From Scheffersomyces stipitis CBS 6054 (lineage: Eukaryota; Ascomycota; Pichiomycetes; Serinales; Debaryomycetaceae), in NCBI RefSeq assembly GCF_000209165.1, contig NC_009043.1, positions 1,054,001 to 1,118,000 on the forward strand: DNA of 64,000 nt, written 5' to 3'. A program made the translations under genes and the position numbers. How positions within the stretch are numbered: the stretch's first letter is position 1; every line of letters starts with the position of its first letter. Positions 11,201 through 21,037 of this stretch are shown here, one piece after another. A model generated the notes under the pieces. It was not told the DNA's origin. It did not search any database and worked only from the letters and a program-made list of their open reading frames with translations.

Positions 11201-12307
11201 GGGTTCTTCAGCTTGGCTTTGGATATCATGAGGTATATTATCTTGAGATACTGTTTCAGGTTGGATATCAAGAGCAGCGTGATCTACTTCAACATCTCTC
11301 TTTGGTTCTACAATTTCTTTCTCTACTGGATGTGCAGATTCCACTTTATCAGTGTCATTCTTATCATCCTTTTCAATCTCTTCCTTAACCGACACACTGT
11401 TCTCTTTAGGCTCGTCTGGAAGATCATCATCGAATAGGTGTAACAATTTCGGGTCAGTAATCGGAGAAGAATCTTTAGTATTGATATTGTCATTTACAGA
11501 CTTCTTTGTAGAGTCTTCAGTAGATGCAGAATTTTTCTTTGCCAATTCATTCCTGCCCGAAACAGGCGAATATTTATCTTCTTGATTTCCACCATAGTAT
11601 CTGTCAATTTTGGAATCTCTTGTATCTCCATACGAGCTTCTGTGCCTTCTATCGTCTCTGAAACCCCCCTGACCTGCAGAGCTGGGCTGGCCAGAAGGAC
11701 GTTTCTCTTTGGAATAGTCGTTGTTTCGTCTGTCAGAAACTGAATCTCTACCTATATTGCCACTGGAAAGGGATTTGTGAAGGGATCTTTCGTCAACTGA
11801 CGAGTTGTTAGAGCCACGATACCTTGGAAATGATTCATATCTATCTATACCAGGTCGTTTCTTGTATGGAGCCGATGATTGTGGCTGTGTATTAGAAGAA
11901 GAAGACGAAGAAGACGACGCTGTTCCATAGTAAATGCTGCCTCCATTTTTGGTGGTGGTAGAGTATTGGTTTCGGTTATTAGATTGACTTCCCGAATTTG
12001 GTGCGGATGGGTTCATGTACTTGTTGTACTTGTTGTCGTATCGTCTTCCTCCATCCTGTCTTTCGCTGTGGTTTGAACGGTATCCGCCATAGTAGTCACG
12101 ATCTCTGTCGCTTCTTTCATTTCCAGAATTACCTCTTCTACTATAAGCATTGTATCCCTTATCATTGGTATTCTGTGAAGAGCTGCTAGATGGAGGCATA
12201 CTGGAATCACCACTATCGTTGCTTCCAGAGCCATGCCCCTGATACTTTTTCGGAGGCCCACCACCGTATCGCTGATTGTAATAGTTGCTATTTCGGTTGT
12301 ATGGCAT
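8240..12307 (-). CDS. HOS4: Ankyrin-repeat protein, Hos4-like Set3-complex subunit
   Basis: A 1355-aa protein. The first 600 residues are disordered and rich in Ser, Asn, Gly, Asp and Glu. A first ankyrin block follows at about 625-745 (GFTCLHEAALEGHTDVV, TPLIDAAENKHFDVVKLLL) and a second at about 825-890 (ILAARNGHAELV, ALLASVGRGHYDVV). A long charged, coiled-coil-prone segment near 1090-1160 precedes a conserved-looking C-terminal domain. This order matches Hos4, the ankyrin subunit of the Set3 histone deacetylase complex, which represses meiotic genes in S. cerevisiae and affects morphogenesis in Candida. S. cerevisiae Hos4 is shorter; the extra length here is mostly N-terminal disorder. 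Other ankyrin proteins cannot be excluded from sequence alone. Confidence 0.78.
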   Translation of the reverse strand: MPYNRNSNYYNQRYGGGPPKKYQGHGSGSNDSGDSSMPPSSSSSQNTNDKGYNAYSRRGNSGNERSDRDRDYYGGYRSNHSERQDGGRRYDNKYNKYMNPSAPNSGSQSNNRNQYSTTTKNGGSIYYGTASSSSSSSSNTQPQSSAPYKKRPGIDRYESFPRYRGSNNSSVDERSLHKSLSSGNIGRDSVSDRRNNDYSKEKRPSGQPSSAGQGGFRDDRRHRSSYGDTRDSKIDRYYGGNQEDKYSPVSGRNELAKKNSASTEDSTKKSVNDNINTKDSSPITDPKLLHLFDDDLPDEPKENSVSVKEEIEKDDKNDTDKVESAHPVEKEIVEPKRDVEVDHAALDIQPETVSQDNIPHDIQSQAEEPKVTASVDTPKKTSLAAYLEHNNNKTKQRQEEGKENEETSTEEHKEVSIAEEDLLETESQKLIPPKDDEIKEIEKSSVVEESALAESVSSLATISKENDNKDDKEDEAKEAKDNQSVNEGTTETGDTSTLSPIKESASEVDFNFNTLASIPEVRESLLSNISEDEKGEVQLKIGEGEDEADEAESSSEAETIIADSPPRINRGRKLIRKKELDEVRHNLKRKAMYSSDEDEDDDFPLKHGYHNDDGSHKKRDLKPYKIKRDSGGRTLLQRSCKKGNLEEVRNYIQRGASANEKDFCGFTCLHEAALEGHTDVVQYLIEKGANVNAKADAAGDMETPLIDAAENKHFDVVKLLLDNGADPSIYNIDGFSALTKIQNEHSGEGAYSDIIKLLEEASAKFKLATKVEIIKASSPTPDPIVDDPNDNYFGELIKKKGIYKYAAEGSKEVTANYFVSGNSLSAKPDILILAARNGHAELVDIILGLNPTPYNIDTEGGCGITALLASVGRGHYDVVENLLSKDADPFKRRKQDKLNALQIAQRSAHFDPKEIKLIEEYMNKSNRGEVNSNVTSTAVSRAASPTHSLVYSAVTSTAASPNISESEEDDSFERESKATRVKSNDERKRKHPSDREQQSKKLKKSKLESKVKIQPSSVFKESSPEPLERVTTREQSSTPPPEKHKVRAMHMTASPSPTPLTKAQEELKAKKELETKIWQEKVEAKKRARRDMFLKQEKEKERQRKEEEEKRIEEEKKLAELQEKERVRLAKEAEEKSKILQVQRVELMRQITIENYPVGLRRAKFNVDSTIEDSKKYLPLYIFNINSVQYVTDLQISLLMGAPISKWNSKISNNSRVEATATDKSKLWRLFYEIIGIDPSLDVHPCAKSRTEGHKQFQNLLVHFVKFEDISKLVEEEYPTTHELVWKNFKQCSTEVVLESLRPFDEVSRYKHCVVKENEMDVVVDTKNISKFIPPHLGYRKDTIRTIGSHSRPLW

Positions 12308-12817
12308 GACAAAATAGATGTCTTTCTAGAGATATCAAGAGTATCAATATGGAAAAGTTGTAGTTTGGTATGAAAGTAACGAAAGTGGAACGGTGCCAAT
12401 AGAATATAGTTGTCGAGTCTATGGATGATGACGATGTAGTGAGTTGAGTTGGATACCGCAATCGGTATGTACGTTCCAGAGAGCTGATGACTGGGAATCT
12501 GAAGAATACTGGCTAATATATAAATTTTCTTCCATAATTGTAACCGAAAAAACAAGTACTCGTACAGGCCATCATGACATGTGATGGATAATAGGTATAT
12601 GCAGTACATATCTTCAATCTATAGAGATAGTGATTTTCCTTGGATATTTATCTGTTTCCTACTTCACTAATAGCACCCTATTACTCTGTTATTAGTATAA
12701 TAGCATATGGCCATCTCTTACAATACTTCACTCGACATTTTTCTAATAACCGCGTTTTACGTCTATATGTATATTTCCTTATAGCCGATAGATATGATCA
12801 TCATTCGTTAATAGTAG
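12308..12817. other. HOS4 promoter / CPP1 3' region
   Basis: 510 bp between two minus-strand genes, AT-rich nearer CPP1. A frame open from HOS4 into this region is a shadow. Nothing else is recognised. Confidence 0.5.
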
Positions 12818-14755
12818 TTAGTTCTGGCCCAAGATTTCGCCAAATTCCATGAGTTCAAAGATCAAACTCATGTTAGGGCAGATACGGTCACACGCATCGA
12901 TGCGGTTGCCCTTTTCACCAATAATTCTGTTGACAGTCTCGTTGATATTTTCTGTTCCCGATTTCAAGAGCTCGTAGGCTTCATTGACATTTAAGCCGAA
13001 TTTCAGCATGAAGAACGCAACTACGACACAAGCTGAACGTGACACTCCACACTGACAATGGACAAGAATACGTCTGCCCAGTGAGTAGAAGTGTTCCATC
13101 TTGGTGGTGATGGCTAGCAAGTCTTTGGAGATGGCAGAAGTATGAGACCACGGCACATGGATATACTCTCTTTGGCCCGCTACTTGGTTACGGTAGCTCA
13201 ACGACATATCTTGGCACTCTTTGGCAACATTGACGATGAGGTCAAAGTTGTTGATATCTACTTTTGAATCAGAGTGGACCGGGTCTGAGTACAAGTAGAT
13301 CTGGCCGTTGAGTACATTACGAGGCCCATCTTTATAGGCGTTGAGCAGATTCGATTCCTGTAACTCTTCAGGAATGATAAGTTTCCGAATGTCACTACTA
13401 TCCAAACTGTTGCTGCTACTATTGCTGTAATTCTTACGGCTGGATGTGTTCGACCAGCTTCGAATTTGTCCTGGGGACTGTCCTAGAACTTTGGCGGCTT
13501 GGACTCCTCCATGCGGTGGTTGAGGAAAGAACTCGTCCAAGTCGTCGTTGACCAAGTCCTTGATGGATACAGTAGCTAAGTCTGAGGCGATGTTTCTTGT
13601 AGCTGCTGCTAGAGGTGGCGTATTGCCTCCATTAAGTATTAGAGGACTCCGTAACTTAGGGGGCTGCTCCTCAAACTGATGCGCGGGAGGCTTAAAATCA
13701 GCATAGTTCACTACGTTTGTTGAAGCAGGGAACTTGAATCCCATTTCGCGTGATACGTCTATGTCGCTTGAATGAGGTGCTGAGCTGCTATTAGCTCGTC
13801 TCGGTATCATGGGAGGCAAGTTAGGAGTTCTGGTCACTGCTGGTGTGACCAACGGTGAGTCGTACTGGTTGTGACTACTGCTGTTGTTACTGCCTTGACG
13901 AACATGGAGTATGGTAGTCGTGGTTGAAGAAGACTCCGTAGTAAAATTCGTTGGACTGCTATTAGAATTATATATACTATTGTTGTTTGTAGTACTACTG
14001 GTATTGTCGATATTGGTGTTGCTATTGGTTCTAGTTGTGAAGTAGCTGTTGATGATGTTGCTGGTACTGCTTTTAATGCTACTGGTTTGGTTTGATGTAG
14101 AGTCGTTGGATGACAGTTTAGATAAAGGTAGCGATCTTTGGGACGAGTTGCCAAACGATGGCGGAGGATTGAATGGTAGCAGTTTCAGAGGTGAGTTGGC
14201 GTTATACGTGTATGAGGAGTTCGAATCTACAGAACTACTATTGGAGTGGCTGACACCTAGGTTCAATGACAAATTCTTCATATTTCGGTTCATGGTGAGC
14301 GAACTGCGTTTTCGCGAGTGTTTGGGTGAATAGTTGACCATACCCACAAGAGGATCCGAGTTGGGGAAAGCATTAGAAGGTTCAGGAATGCTGGTAATGG
14401 GTATAGCACCAGTATTTGTAATGGAATCGGTAATATGATTAGTAGAATTAGTGGTGCTGGAACTACTGGTAGTACTCGTCTTTGACGTGGTTTTATTTGA
14501 ATTTGTAGGTAAGCCATCGTGCGATGATCGTCTCTGTGAGCTACTCATGGCTGGAAGCTTTTGGATCTTGTTTGATAACGTCGGCGTGGCTGCTATGGCC
14601 GCAGCTGCTGCGATAGCGGCAGTGAAAGACGAACTCCGAGTGTACGGCTGATGGTGGAACCGGGGAGTAGGTGGGGTCTCTACGTTGAAAGTGGTAGACC
14701 TTTGCGAACGGTCTTGGTCTGTGTTGGCAGCGGACTCAACTAAAAAAGGACTCAT
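12818..14755 (-). CDS. CPP1: Dual-specificity MAP-kinase phosphatase, Cpp1/Msg5 type
   Basis: A 645-aa protein with a long low-complexity Ser/Thr/Asn-rich N-terminal region (about 1-470) and a C-terminal dual-specificity phosphatase domain. The signature HCX5R is visible with His566, Cys567 and Arg573 (HCQCGVSRSA), followed by helix AFFMLKFGLNVNEAYELL. C. albicans Cpp1 and S. cerevisiae Msg5 share this architecture and dephosphorylate pheromone/filamentation MAP kinases. The long N-terminus probably carries docking sites. Two TGAAACA words upstream (14917-14923 and, reversed, 15156-15162) resemble pheromone-response elements, consistent with feedback control. The Candida name is preferred because of the clade. 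Confidence 0.85.
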   Translation of the reverse strand: MSPFLVESAANTDQDRSQRSTTFNVETPPTPRFHHQPYTRSSSFTAAIAAAAAIAATPTLSNKIQKLPAMSSSQRRSSHDGLPTNSNKTTSKTSTTSSSSTTNSTNHITDSITNTGAIPITSIPEPSNAFPNSDPLVGMVNYSPKHSRKRSSLTMNRNMKNLSLNLGVSHSNSSSVDSNSSYTYNANSPLKLLPFNPPPSFGNSSQRSLPLSKLSSNDSTSNQTSSIKSSTSNIINSYFTTRTNSNTNIDNTSSTTNNNSIYNSNSSPTNFTTESSSTTTTILHVRQGSNNSSSHNQYDSPLVTPAVTRTPNLPPMIPRRANSSSAPHSSDIDVSREMGFKFPASTNVVNYADFKPPAHQFEEQPPKLRSPLILNGGNTPPLAAATRNIASDLATVSIKDLVNDDLDEFFPQPPHGGVQAAKVLGQSPGQIRSWSNTSSRKNYSNSSSNSLDSSDIRKLIIPEELQESNLLNAYKDGPRNVLNGQIYLYSDPVHSDSKVDINNFDLIVNVAKECQDMSLSYRNQVAGQREYIHVPWSHTSAISKDLLAITTKMEHFYSLGRRILVHCQCGVSRSACVVVAFFMLKFGLNVNEAYELLKSGTENINETVNRIIGEKGNRIDACDRICPNMSLIFELMEFGEILGQN

Positions 14756-14916
14756 AGACGGCAGCAGCCAAAAGTTGTGTATTTCGGATTGACGGCAGGG
14801 TCTGGGACGTGGAACGGAGTAGTTATAGTCGAAACGGCGCAGTGGCAGATGAAAAAAGTTTTATATGGAAATGAGACGTCTGGACATATACTGAATTTAG
14901 TATGAGCACTGAGACT

Positions 14917-14923
14917 TGAAACA
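14917..14923 (+). promoter_or_regulatory. TGAAACA pheromone-response-type element
   Basis: Exact match to the Ste12-family element TGAAACA, 162 bp upstream of the CPP1 ATG. A 7-mer can occur by chance; support comes from a second copy and from the gene's known pathway. Confidence 0.35.
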
Positions 14924-15150
14924 GAATAGTGAAGTAGCGAGAGCAGTGGAAAAGGAAGTAGAAAATGTACAAGTGAAGAAGCAGTGAAAAGTTAGACGTG
15001 GACAAAGACAGAAATGTAGCGGGTGCCAGAGATGACGAGCTGACCCGTCTCGTAAGGTTAGGAAATCTGTGACAATAAGTAGTGGTGGTGGTGAAAAAAA
15101 AATTCGACTAAAACCGCTACCCAGCTTCAGATTTCTGTTTCTGATTATTA

Positions 15151-15162
15151 TGAAATGTTTCA
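15151..15162 (-). promoter_or_regulatory. Second TGAAACA element within a near-palindrome
   Basis: TGAAATGTTTCA reads TGAAACA on the minus strand (15162-15156) and is nearly palindromic. It lies about 400 bp upstream of the CPP1 ATG. Confidence 0.35.
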
Positions 15163-16232
15163 GGTGTCCCAATTGGAAACCGGCCTGGCGAAAAAAAAAT
15201 CGCTTTTGTGGTGAACACACCAGTAGGCAACAGGTTCTTGCCAGTACAGCGACAGTACATGGATTGGCCGAGATGGAGCTCCTGCAAAGCTACAGCCCGC
15301 TACTGACAATGCCACCGCTGGATAATGGCACTCTGAAATGGGACTAGAATGGCACAATGCTCTCTAACAATTGACCATGTAGGCTGTTCCACTACAATCG
15401 CCAACTAGAGTTCTTAGCCCAAGGCTAACTGACAGTTCTGATTGTATCTGCATTTATAATTTTGTACCCCTTTCTCACCACCGTGTAGTTGTGGATTCAG
15501 GTACGCGAGTCGACTACTGGCTATGAACAATGGTATAAGAAAATCACCCCTTGACTGTATAGGGGCCAGAAGCCGTTTTGAACCAGAATTCAGGGCGGGC
15601 GACAATTTGTGGACCTCGGACCTTTTCGTACCTGTTTCTGGCCCCCTTTCACGACGGTTGATGGTACCTTACTGAAATGTGAATCTGGATTAGAAATCGG
15701 GCTTAATTCTTGTTTCGACACATGCTAGCCAAACTTTGCTGCAGTTAGTCAACGGCTGCCTCCATTTATCCACTTCTAGACTAATGACACCGCCAGGTAC
15801 GGTACGGTGATAGAAATCTCGTATCCCCATGTCGCTCTATTGTGTGCCCACTGCTCGTGTCTATTTTTTCTGTGGGTTAAAAATACTCCATTCCATCGCT
15901 CAATAGTCTAAATATTTTATTGATTTCTTGAATATTATCCTGGTACAAAATCACTTGAACATTGTTCAATATTGTTTGATTTTATGATACCGACTTTCGT
16001 TTTGTCAGTAAGGTATTGTGCCTGCTTAAACCTACAGCTCTACAAAGTTCTACAATGACCCTTTCGTCCTTCTCGTCACGGTTGGTATATTTGACAATTA
16101 AAAAGCCCGTTGCATTGTACTCGTTACGACCATTAACTGCATGCTATCATTATCACATTATCTCTTCTCTTTCTCTATTTTTTACACCTCTATTCTCTAC
16201 TGCCTCGAACTCTCTCTCTATCGCTTTGTTCT

Positions 16233-19200
16233 CTATTCTTCGTCGTCGTTGGGGTTGGGACCAAACTCTCCTTCGAAGATAGTTGCTCCAGCCTTGCGAA
16301 GATTTTCAATAGTTACACACTCGTCCATCTCTAAAATCATTGTAGCGTTGGGACGATCAAATGGGTTGGGGCGCAACATCTTGTTGACCAACTTGTCCAA
16401 GATCATCAGATCTCCACTGATTAGAAATTCCGGAGCCCACGCTGGAATCAAGTCGCGAATATTGCGTATGGTCGAAGTACTACAACCACTGGTTGCAACT
16501 GTAGGTACATTCGGGGTGAGCAAATTCTTTTCCTTGCTGTTTGCTGAACTCCCAGACAGTGGAAGCTGGAAGTTGGCCGGTCCTTCAAAATTAAGCGACT
16601 GGTTGGACGAGAAATTAACGTTCGTATTGTATGACGTCGTAGATGAAAAGTTTTGATGTTGCAAAAAAATGCTAATATTGTCACTGGACAACTTCCCTGC
16701 ATCGCTTAAATCTCCACTACGTAGCTTCCGCCATGGCGTACCATTGTCCGGTAAGATGATGTTGGCAGCAATTTCCAAGATCATCAACCCAACGCTAAAG
16801 ATATCGGCAAATGGTGTATATATCTTGTCGTTGATCAATTCGGGAGCAATGTAGTTGCGGTCTCCCTCCAAGTCAAAGTCTTTTTCTAAAATCGGCAACT
16901 TGGTGGCCAAACCAAAGTCTCCAATTTTCAATGATCCTTCAAATGTAACAAAAATGTTAGCCGGCTTCAAGTCTAGATGAAGATAGTTCTTCAGATGAAT
17001 GAACTTCAACCCATTGAGAATTTCTATCAATATCTTCCAGATTCTGAACTCGTCTATCTTATAATTCTTGTTCTCTTCCAAGAAATCAAAGAGAGTGCCG
17101 TTGTCACAGAATTCAGTCATGATGTAATAGTAATTGTTGAATTCCCACGCTTCAATGAAGTATACAAGGTACTCCTTCCCTTCTTCTTGTTCCTGTAAGT
17201 TCAATTTCTCATTATCTTTGACAGAAGTCAACACTCTCAAAGCTTCGACTTCTCTCATAATTGTTTTACGCTCCAATTTGCCGACTATGGGTTTCTTAGA
17301 TCTCTTAATAGCAAACTTTTGGTCCTGGAAAAGACACTCGTAAGCAATAGAAAATTCCCCGCTGCCCACATACTTGATGTTTTTCATTCCGAACTTATTC
17401 ACCAAATGATCGTCTATTCTGGACGGCTTAATAACTTCTTGCAGTTGATTGAAACTCGTGATTGTATCATCATCAGGGTTCATTATCTGCATTATAGTTC
17501 GATCTTCGGTCTTAGCGTCTACTTTTACGCCCTTACCAAGAAATACCAAATTAGTAGGCGTAGAAGGTTCTTCGTTTGACAACTTGAGCGATGGTGGTTT
17601 AAGAGGATGAAGCAAATGCAAAGGACTGAAATTGGCTGGCGTGGAATGTGACTTCTTGACTGACTTGGTTGGAGTCTCTGGTATACCAAGCTCAGCATCT
17701 GAGCCCAAATCCATATCTATTTCTTCCTTGGTCAAGATATGTCCCTTGTTTGGAGCTGAACTTGAAGGGATCCGAAAGAAGCTTGTTTGAGACTCATTGA
17801 GTCCTGAATTATACGACAAGTTATTTCTACCTATTTCAATAGACTCTTCCAGGTTTTCCTCGTGAAGTCCTTCCAAGCCCATAGTATTGTTGGTGAGACT
17901 ATGTGAGCTTAGTGGCTTGTTGGTGTTTAATATCATAAGTGGATTCCTCTTGACTGGAGTTTCAGGAGGCAATTTTCGTGATTCTGTATTTGCACAGTTC
18001 TTCTTCACCAATCCAGTTGATTTGAAAGCTGTTTGAAGAGGTTTGACAAAACGATATGAGTTTCTATTCTCTTTATCATCATAGTCTGGACGCAAAGGTG
18101 CCGTTGGAGGCAATGTGGTGTGGAAGGTTGAAAGAGTCTTCTTCTTATGTTGCTCATTTGCATCTTGATATATTATAATTGAGTTGCTCGAAGAATTAGA
18201 AAACTTCCTGCTTCTGGAAGGACTATCAACATCTAAGTCGTCTACATTGTAGTATTCTAGTGAGGGTATTGGAGGTGACGAGTTTGGCTTGTTGAAAGGA
18301 GACTTGTTGTAGTTTAATGAGGTCTTTCTTAACTTTGAAGTAGAGTGATCATTCTTGGTATCAAAAATGGTTGATATCTTTTTCTCTGGAGTAGACCTAT
18401 TAGGTGATATTATGGCGTCTCGATTGGCGTTTTTGAACATCTTGAAACCTTTCATTCCTAACTTCGAGGGCGAATAGAGATTGGCTTGGTCGAGTGCGCT
18501 GCTTTTGTGACGTAGCACTCTTTCAGGTGAAGAGCGACTAAGTTGGTAGAGTGTGGTAGATGAACCTTTATTGGAAGATGGTGATGGAGACTGGCTGACC
18601 AACTTATGGGGTCGCTTGAACTTGTTGGTGTTGTTAAGATGCAAAGGTGTTCTTGTTGCCACGGGACTCAAGCTAATAGGGGTATGTTCTTTGGTGTGTA
18701 GTTTCAGTGACTGGGCTACGGCTCCGATAATGGAGGAATCGATTTCGTTCAAGTCGCTTATGGAGTCTATGTCTTCCATGACTCTATTGCTCAACGCTTT
18801 GAAATTCGAATCTATAGACAAGTTGAGGAACTTGGAAGATCTCTTTATAGAAGACTGTTGTGACGATTTAAGCTTTTCTGATTCTTCATCGGAATGCAAT
18901 AAGGTTTCATCTATCGGTTTAGATTTCGTTACCAAGTTTTGGGGAATCAGTTTCTTTGGTACTTTTTCTCGTTTGGGTTTGATGATGCTTAATGTAGAAG
19001 AGAAGGGTCCTTCGTAATCGTTATCTTCGTCCTTATACTCATCATCGTCATCATCAAATTCGTCCTCTTCGTCGAGATCGTCTTGACCAATTTCTATATC
19101 GTTGTCGTTGTCATCATTCATTCCGTCTATTTCTGTGGCATCTTCGAAAAGATAGGCGTCGATTTTGTCTCCATAGTAATCTTGTTTTACATTGAATGGA

Positions 19201-19619
19201 GGTGACTTGTTGATCTTTTTACGAGAAGAGCCCCCGCTGGGATGTGGATTGAGCTCGTCTTTGATATCGTCCAAGATCAAGCTGTTGAACGACCGGGAAA
19301 AATGGTTATTGGTGAAGTACTCTAGCAGATTGTTGTTGATATAGATCGATGGGGTTTGGGCCAATGACGACTCTCGTGACATTTTACGAGGATGGCTAGT
19401 GGGTCTGTTACTGGTTTGTCCTGCTGTTGTATTTGTTGTTTTGTGATTGGGAGTCATGAGACTGATGCTGGGATCTTCATATGGTGTGTGTTTAGTAGAT
19501 GACAATAGTGAAGAAGAAGAGGAATTGGTTCTTCTAGACGATGGTGTAGTCACCGAGTTGCCGTTGGTTCCAGCGGTGGAGGACGTTCCGCCAGAAACCG
19601 ACGGGCGTTGGTGGTTCAT
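16233..19619 (-). CDS. SWE1: Wee1-family Cdc28-inhibitory kinase Swe1
   Basis: A 1128-aa protein: a long regulatory N-terminus (1-740) with acidic stretches and many SP/TP sites, then a C-terminal kinase domain. The glycine-rich loop (VGSGEFSIAYE) is near residue 750 and the ATP lysine is in FAIKRSKKP. The catalytic loop HLDLKPANIF (about 881) has the Wee1-type HLD in place of HRD, followed by DFGLA. An insert after NGTPWRKLRSGDLSDAG is rich in Ser, Asn and Gln. Wee1 kinases phosphorylate the inhibitory tyrosine of Cdk1; in yeast Swe1 serves the morphogenesis checkpoint. The motif set and length fit Swe1 well. Confidence 0.92.
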   Translation of the reverse strand: MNHQRPSVSGGTSSTAGTNGNSVTTPSSRRTNSSSSSLLSSTKHTPYEDPSISLMTPNHKTTNTTAGQTSNRPTSHPRKMSRESSLAQTPSIYINNNLLEYFTNNHFSRSFNSLILDDIKDELNPHPSGGSSRKKINKSPPFNVKQDYYGDKIDAYLFEDATEIDGMNDDNDNDIEIGQDDLDEEDEFDDDDDEYKDEDNDYEGPFSSTLSIIKPKREKVPKKLIPQNLVTKSKPIDETLLHSDEESEKLKSSQQSSIKRSSKFLNLSIDSNFKALSNRVMEDIDSISDLNEIDSSIIGAVAQSLKLHTKEHTPISLSPVATRTPLHLNNTNKFKRPHKLVSQSPSPSSNKGSSTTLYQLSRSSPERVLRHKSSALDQANLYSPSKLGMKGFKMFKNANRDAIISPNRSTPEKKISTIFDTKNDHSTSKLRKTSLNYNKSPFNKPNSSPPIPSLEYYNVDDLDVDSPSRSRKFSNSSSNSIIIYQDANEQHKKKTLSTFHTTLPPTAPLRPDYDDKENRNSYRFVKPLQTAFKSTGLVKKNCANTESRKLPPETPVKRNPLMILNTNKPLSSHSLTNNTMGLEGLHEENLEESIEIGRNNLSYNSGLNESQTSFFRIPSSSAPNKGHILTKEEIDMDLGSDAELGIPETPTKSVKKSHSTPANFSPLHLLHPLKPPSLKLSNEEPSTPTNLVFLGKGVKVDAKTEDRTIMQIMNPDDDTITSFNQLQEVIKPSRIDDHLVNKFGMKNIKYVGSGEFSIAYECLFQDQKFAIKRSKKPIVGKLERKTIMREVEALRVLTSVKDNEKLNLQEQEEGKEYLVYFIEAWEFNNYYYIMTEFCDNGTLFDFLEENKNYKIDEFRIWKILIEILNGLKFIHLKNYLHLDLKPANIFVTFEGSLKIGDFGLATKLPILEKDFDLEGDRNYIAPELINDKIYTPFADIFSVGLMILEIAANIILPDNGTPWRKLRSGDLSDAGKLSSDNISIFLQHQNFSSTTSYNTNVNFSSNQSLNFEGPANFQLPLSGSSANSKEKNLLTPNVPTVATSGCSTSTIRNIRDLIPAWAPEFLISGDLMILDKLVNKMLRPNPFDRPNATMILEMDECVTIENLRKAGATIFEGEFGPNPNDDEE

Positions 19620-20523
19620 TTTTGGTTAAGTTCTGAATCAGTAGCTGAACATGCAAGGTGGTTATGGATAAGATATAGTGACTCAACTAGTAACTGTTCT
19701 AGTAAATGACTTGTAGTAATTTGGTTGTGGCTCTTGAGCAATGGTTAACCTGTGATATATAGGCTGAAGCAATTGTGCTAATTTGGACAATTTGACTGTG
19801 CTTGTTGAAATGGTACAATTTAGGGAAGTTGAAGTTCTATGTGGTTCTATTGAGACCCGTTGTTTTGATTTATGTATGGGTATGAAAAGTATGAGATGGG
19901 TATAACACTCTGGCTGTGAACGAAGAAACCAGCCTGTAACGACAATAATTCAGTACCTGTGAAGGCTGGAAAATAGAAACGGTCTTTATTTACTTTTTTC
20001 AAAATGTTCTTTCAGTTTGACAGACTTTGAATCCAGCTATGCCTACCAGATTATGGTGGATAGATGGAGTGCACATGGAGTCCGACTCGTAAACATAAAC
20101 AATCAAACATAAATAAACTGGTGCGTGTTTCTCATGGAAAATCTAAATAAAAAGGGGGACGTCATGTGACCCCAGCACTTAATTAGATACATTTATATGG
20201 TACGAGACACGGTGGGTGCAAAACGCGGTTTCTGGCTGTGCCTAACTCTGCCAGGGGCCGTCGGACGTCGGTCGCCTGTGGAAACAATAGCTTTGCCTGT
20301 CTATCAGAGACAGCTCATGTATTGGCCATTTTCTATTTCACTTTAGAGAGTTTAGACTGACGTCTGAACCCTTGCTTGGATTGTAGGTCGAAGACCGCAC
20401 AGTCTAAAGGTCAGAAGACTGCTGGTAGCCACCGGAAGAGCCACACGAGCAAAAGCCCGTATTTTGGACAACGTCACCATGAAATGTACGGTTCTGGTCA
20501 GATTGCGAGTCTGCTCGTTCTCT

Positions 20524-20549
20524 TTGTTGTTGTTGTTGTTGTTGTTGTT
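20524..20549 (+). repeat. (TTG)n microsatellite
   Basis: About eight uninterrupted TTG units, flanked by unique sequence. Confidence 0.9.
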
Positions 20550-20657
20550 TTCGATTTGTGGACGAGATTCCAGTCGCTGCCCGTCCATCCCACCTTATCA
20601 CATTTCTCATATGTTCACTTATGCACTTACATGTCCCCCAAGCCATTAATCAAAACG

Positions 20658-20663
20658 ACGCGT
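20658..20663. promoter_or_regulatory. ACGCGT (MCB-type) word upstream of SWE1
   Basis: Exact MluI cell-cycle box about 1.04 kb upstream of the SWE1 ATG. SWE1 is G1/S-expressed in S. cerevisiae. The distance is large, so function is uncertain. Confidence 0.25.
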
Positions 20664-21028
20664 CTTTGTGCTCGGGTGGTAGCGCCGCCGCATTCTCCCA
20701 GCCCAAAGTTGGAAGATGGTAGCGCAGGTTTCGAATCCACAGTCTCCCTAGTACTGTACCATCTCTCGCATTCCCGAAGCAGCCATCTCCTGATTGTGAA
20801 TTGTTCTCAACGTCGATCCACTGTCGGGCTTTCTAGACAGTTTTCTTGGCGGACCGGCACAAGCACCGAAAGTTTCTTCTCCAGATTGCGAACATCTCTA
20901 CCAATGCGGAGAAGAAGTTCACGAAAGTGGGAAGATCGTGAAGATCGCGTCAGAGAATGTGGAGATTGCGAGCTCGACCGTGCTTAAAGGTGGGCATTTG
21001 CTCCAGTAGGAATCTTGCGATCCCGTTC

Positions 21029-21037
21029 ATCTGATAA
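21029..21037 (+). promoter_or_regulatory. ATCTGATAA Sfu1/Fep1-type GATA site upstream of SFU1
   Basis: Exact match to the ATCWGATAA consensus bound by Fep1/Sre1-type iron GATA repressors, 1.1 kb upstream of the SFU1 ATG. It suggests autoregulation but is a single site. Confidence 0.35.

Larger units (their letters stand above)
14756..16232. other. CPP1 promoter / SWE1 3' region
   Basis: 1.48 kb between two minus-strand genes. It holds two A9 tracts flanked by CG-containing words (15095-15106 and 15190-15203), two TGAAACA-type motifs and, next to the SWE1 stop, a pyrimidine-rich 3' stretch (16140-16230). ORFs of 60-107 codons here lack conserved composition. No RNA gene is recognised. Confidence 0.5.

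Noticed and set aside
20727..20738. GGTTTCGAATCC resembling a tRNA B box
   Set aside because: It has one extra T relative to GGTTCGAATCC, the neighbouring bases cannot form the T-stem, and no matching A box or acceptor stem was found.
20376..20987. 203-codon plus-strand frame in the SWE1-SFU1 spacer
   Set aside because: It begins with TTG, its valine run comes from the (TTG)n microsatellite, and no domain or family composition is visible.
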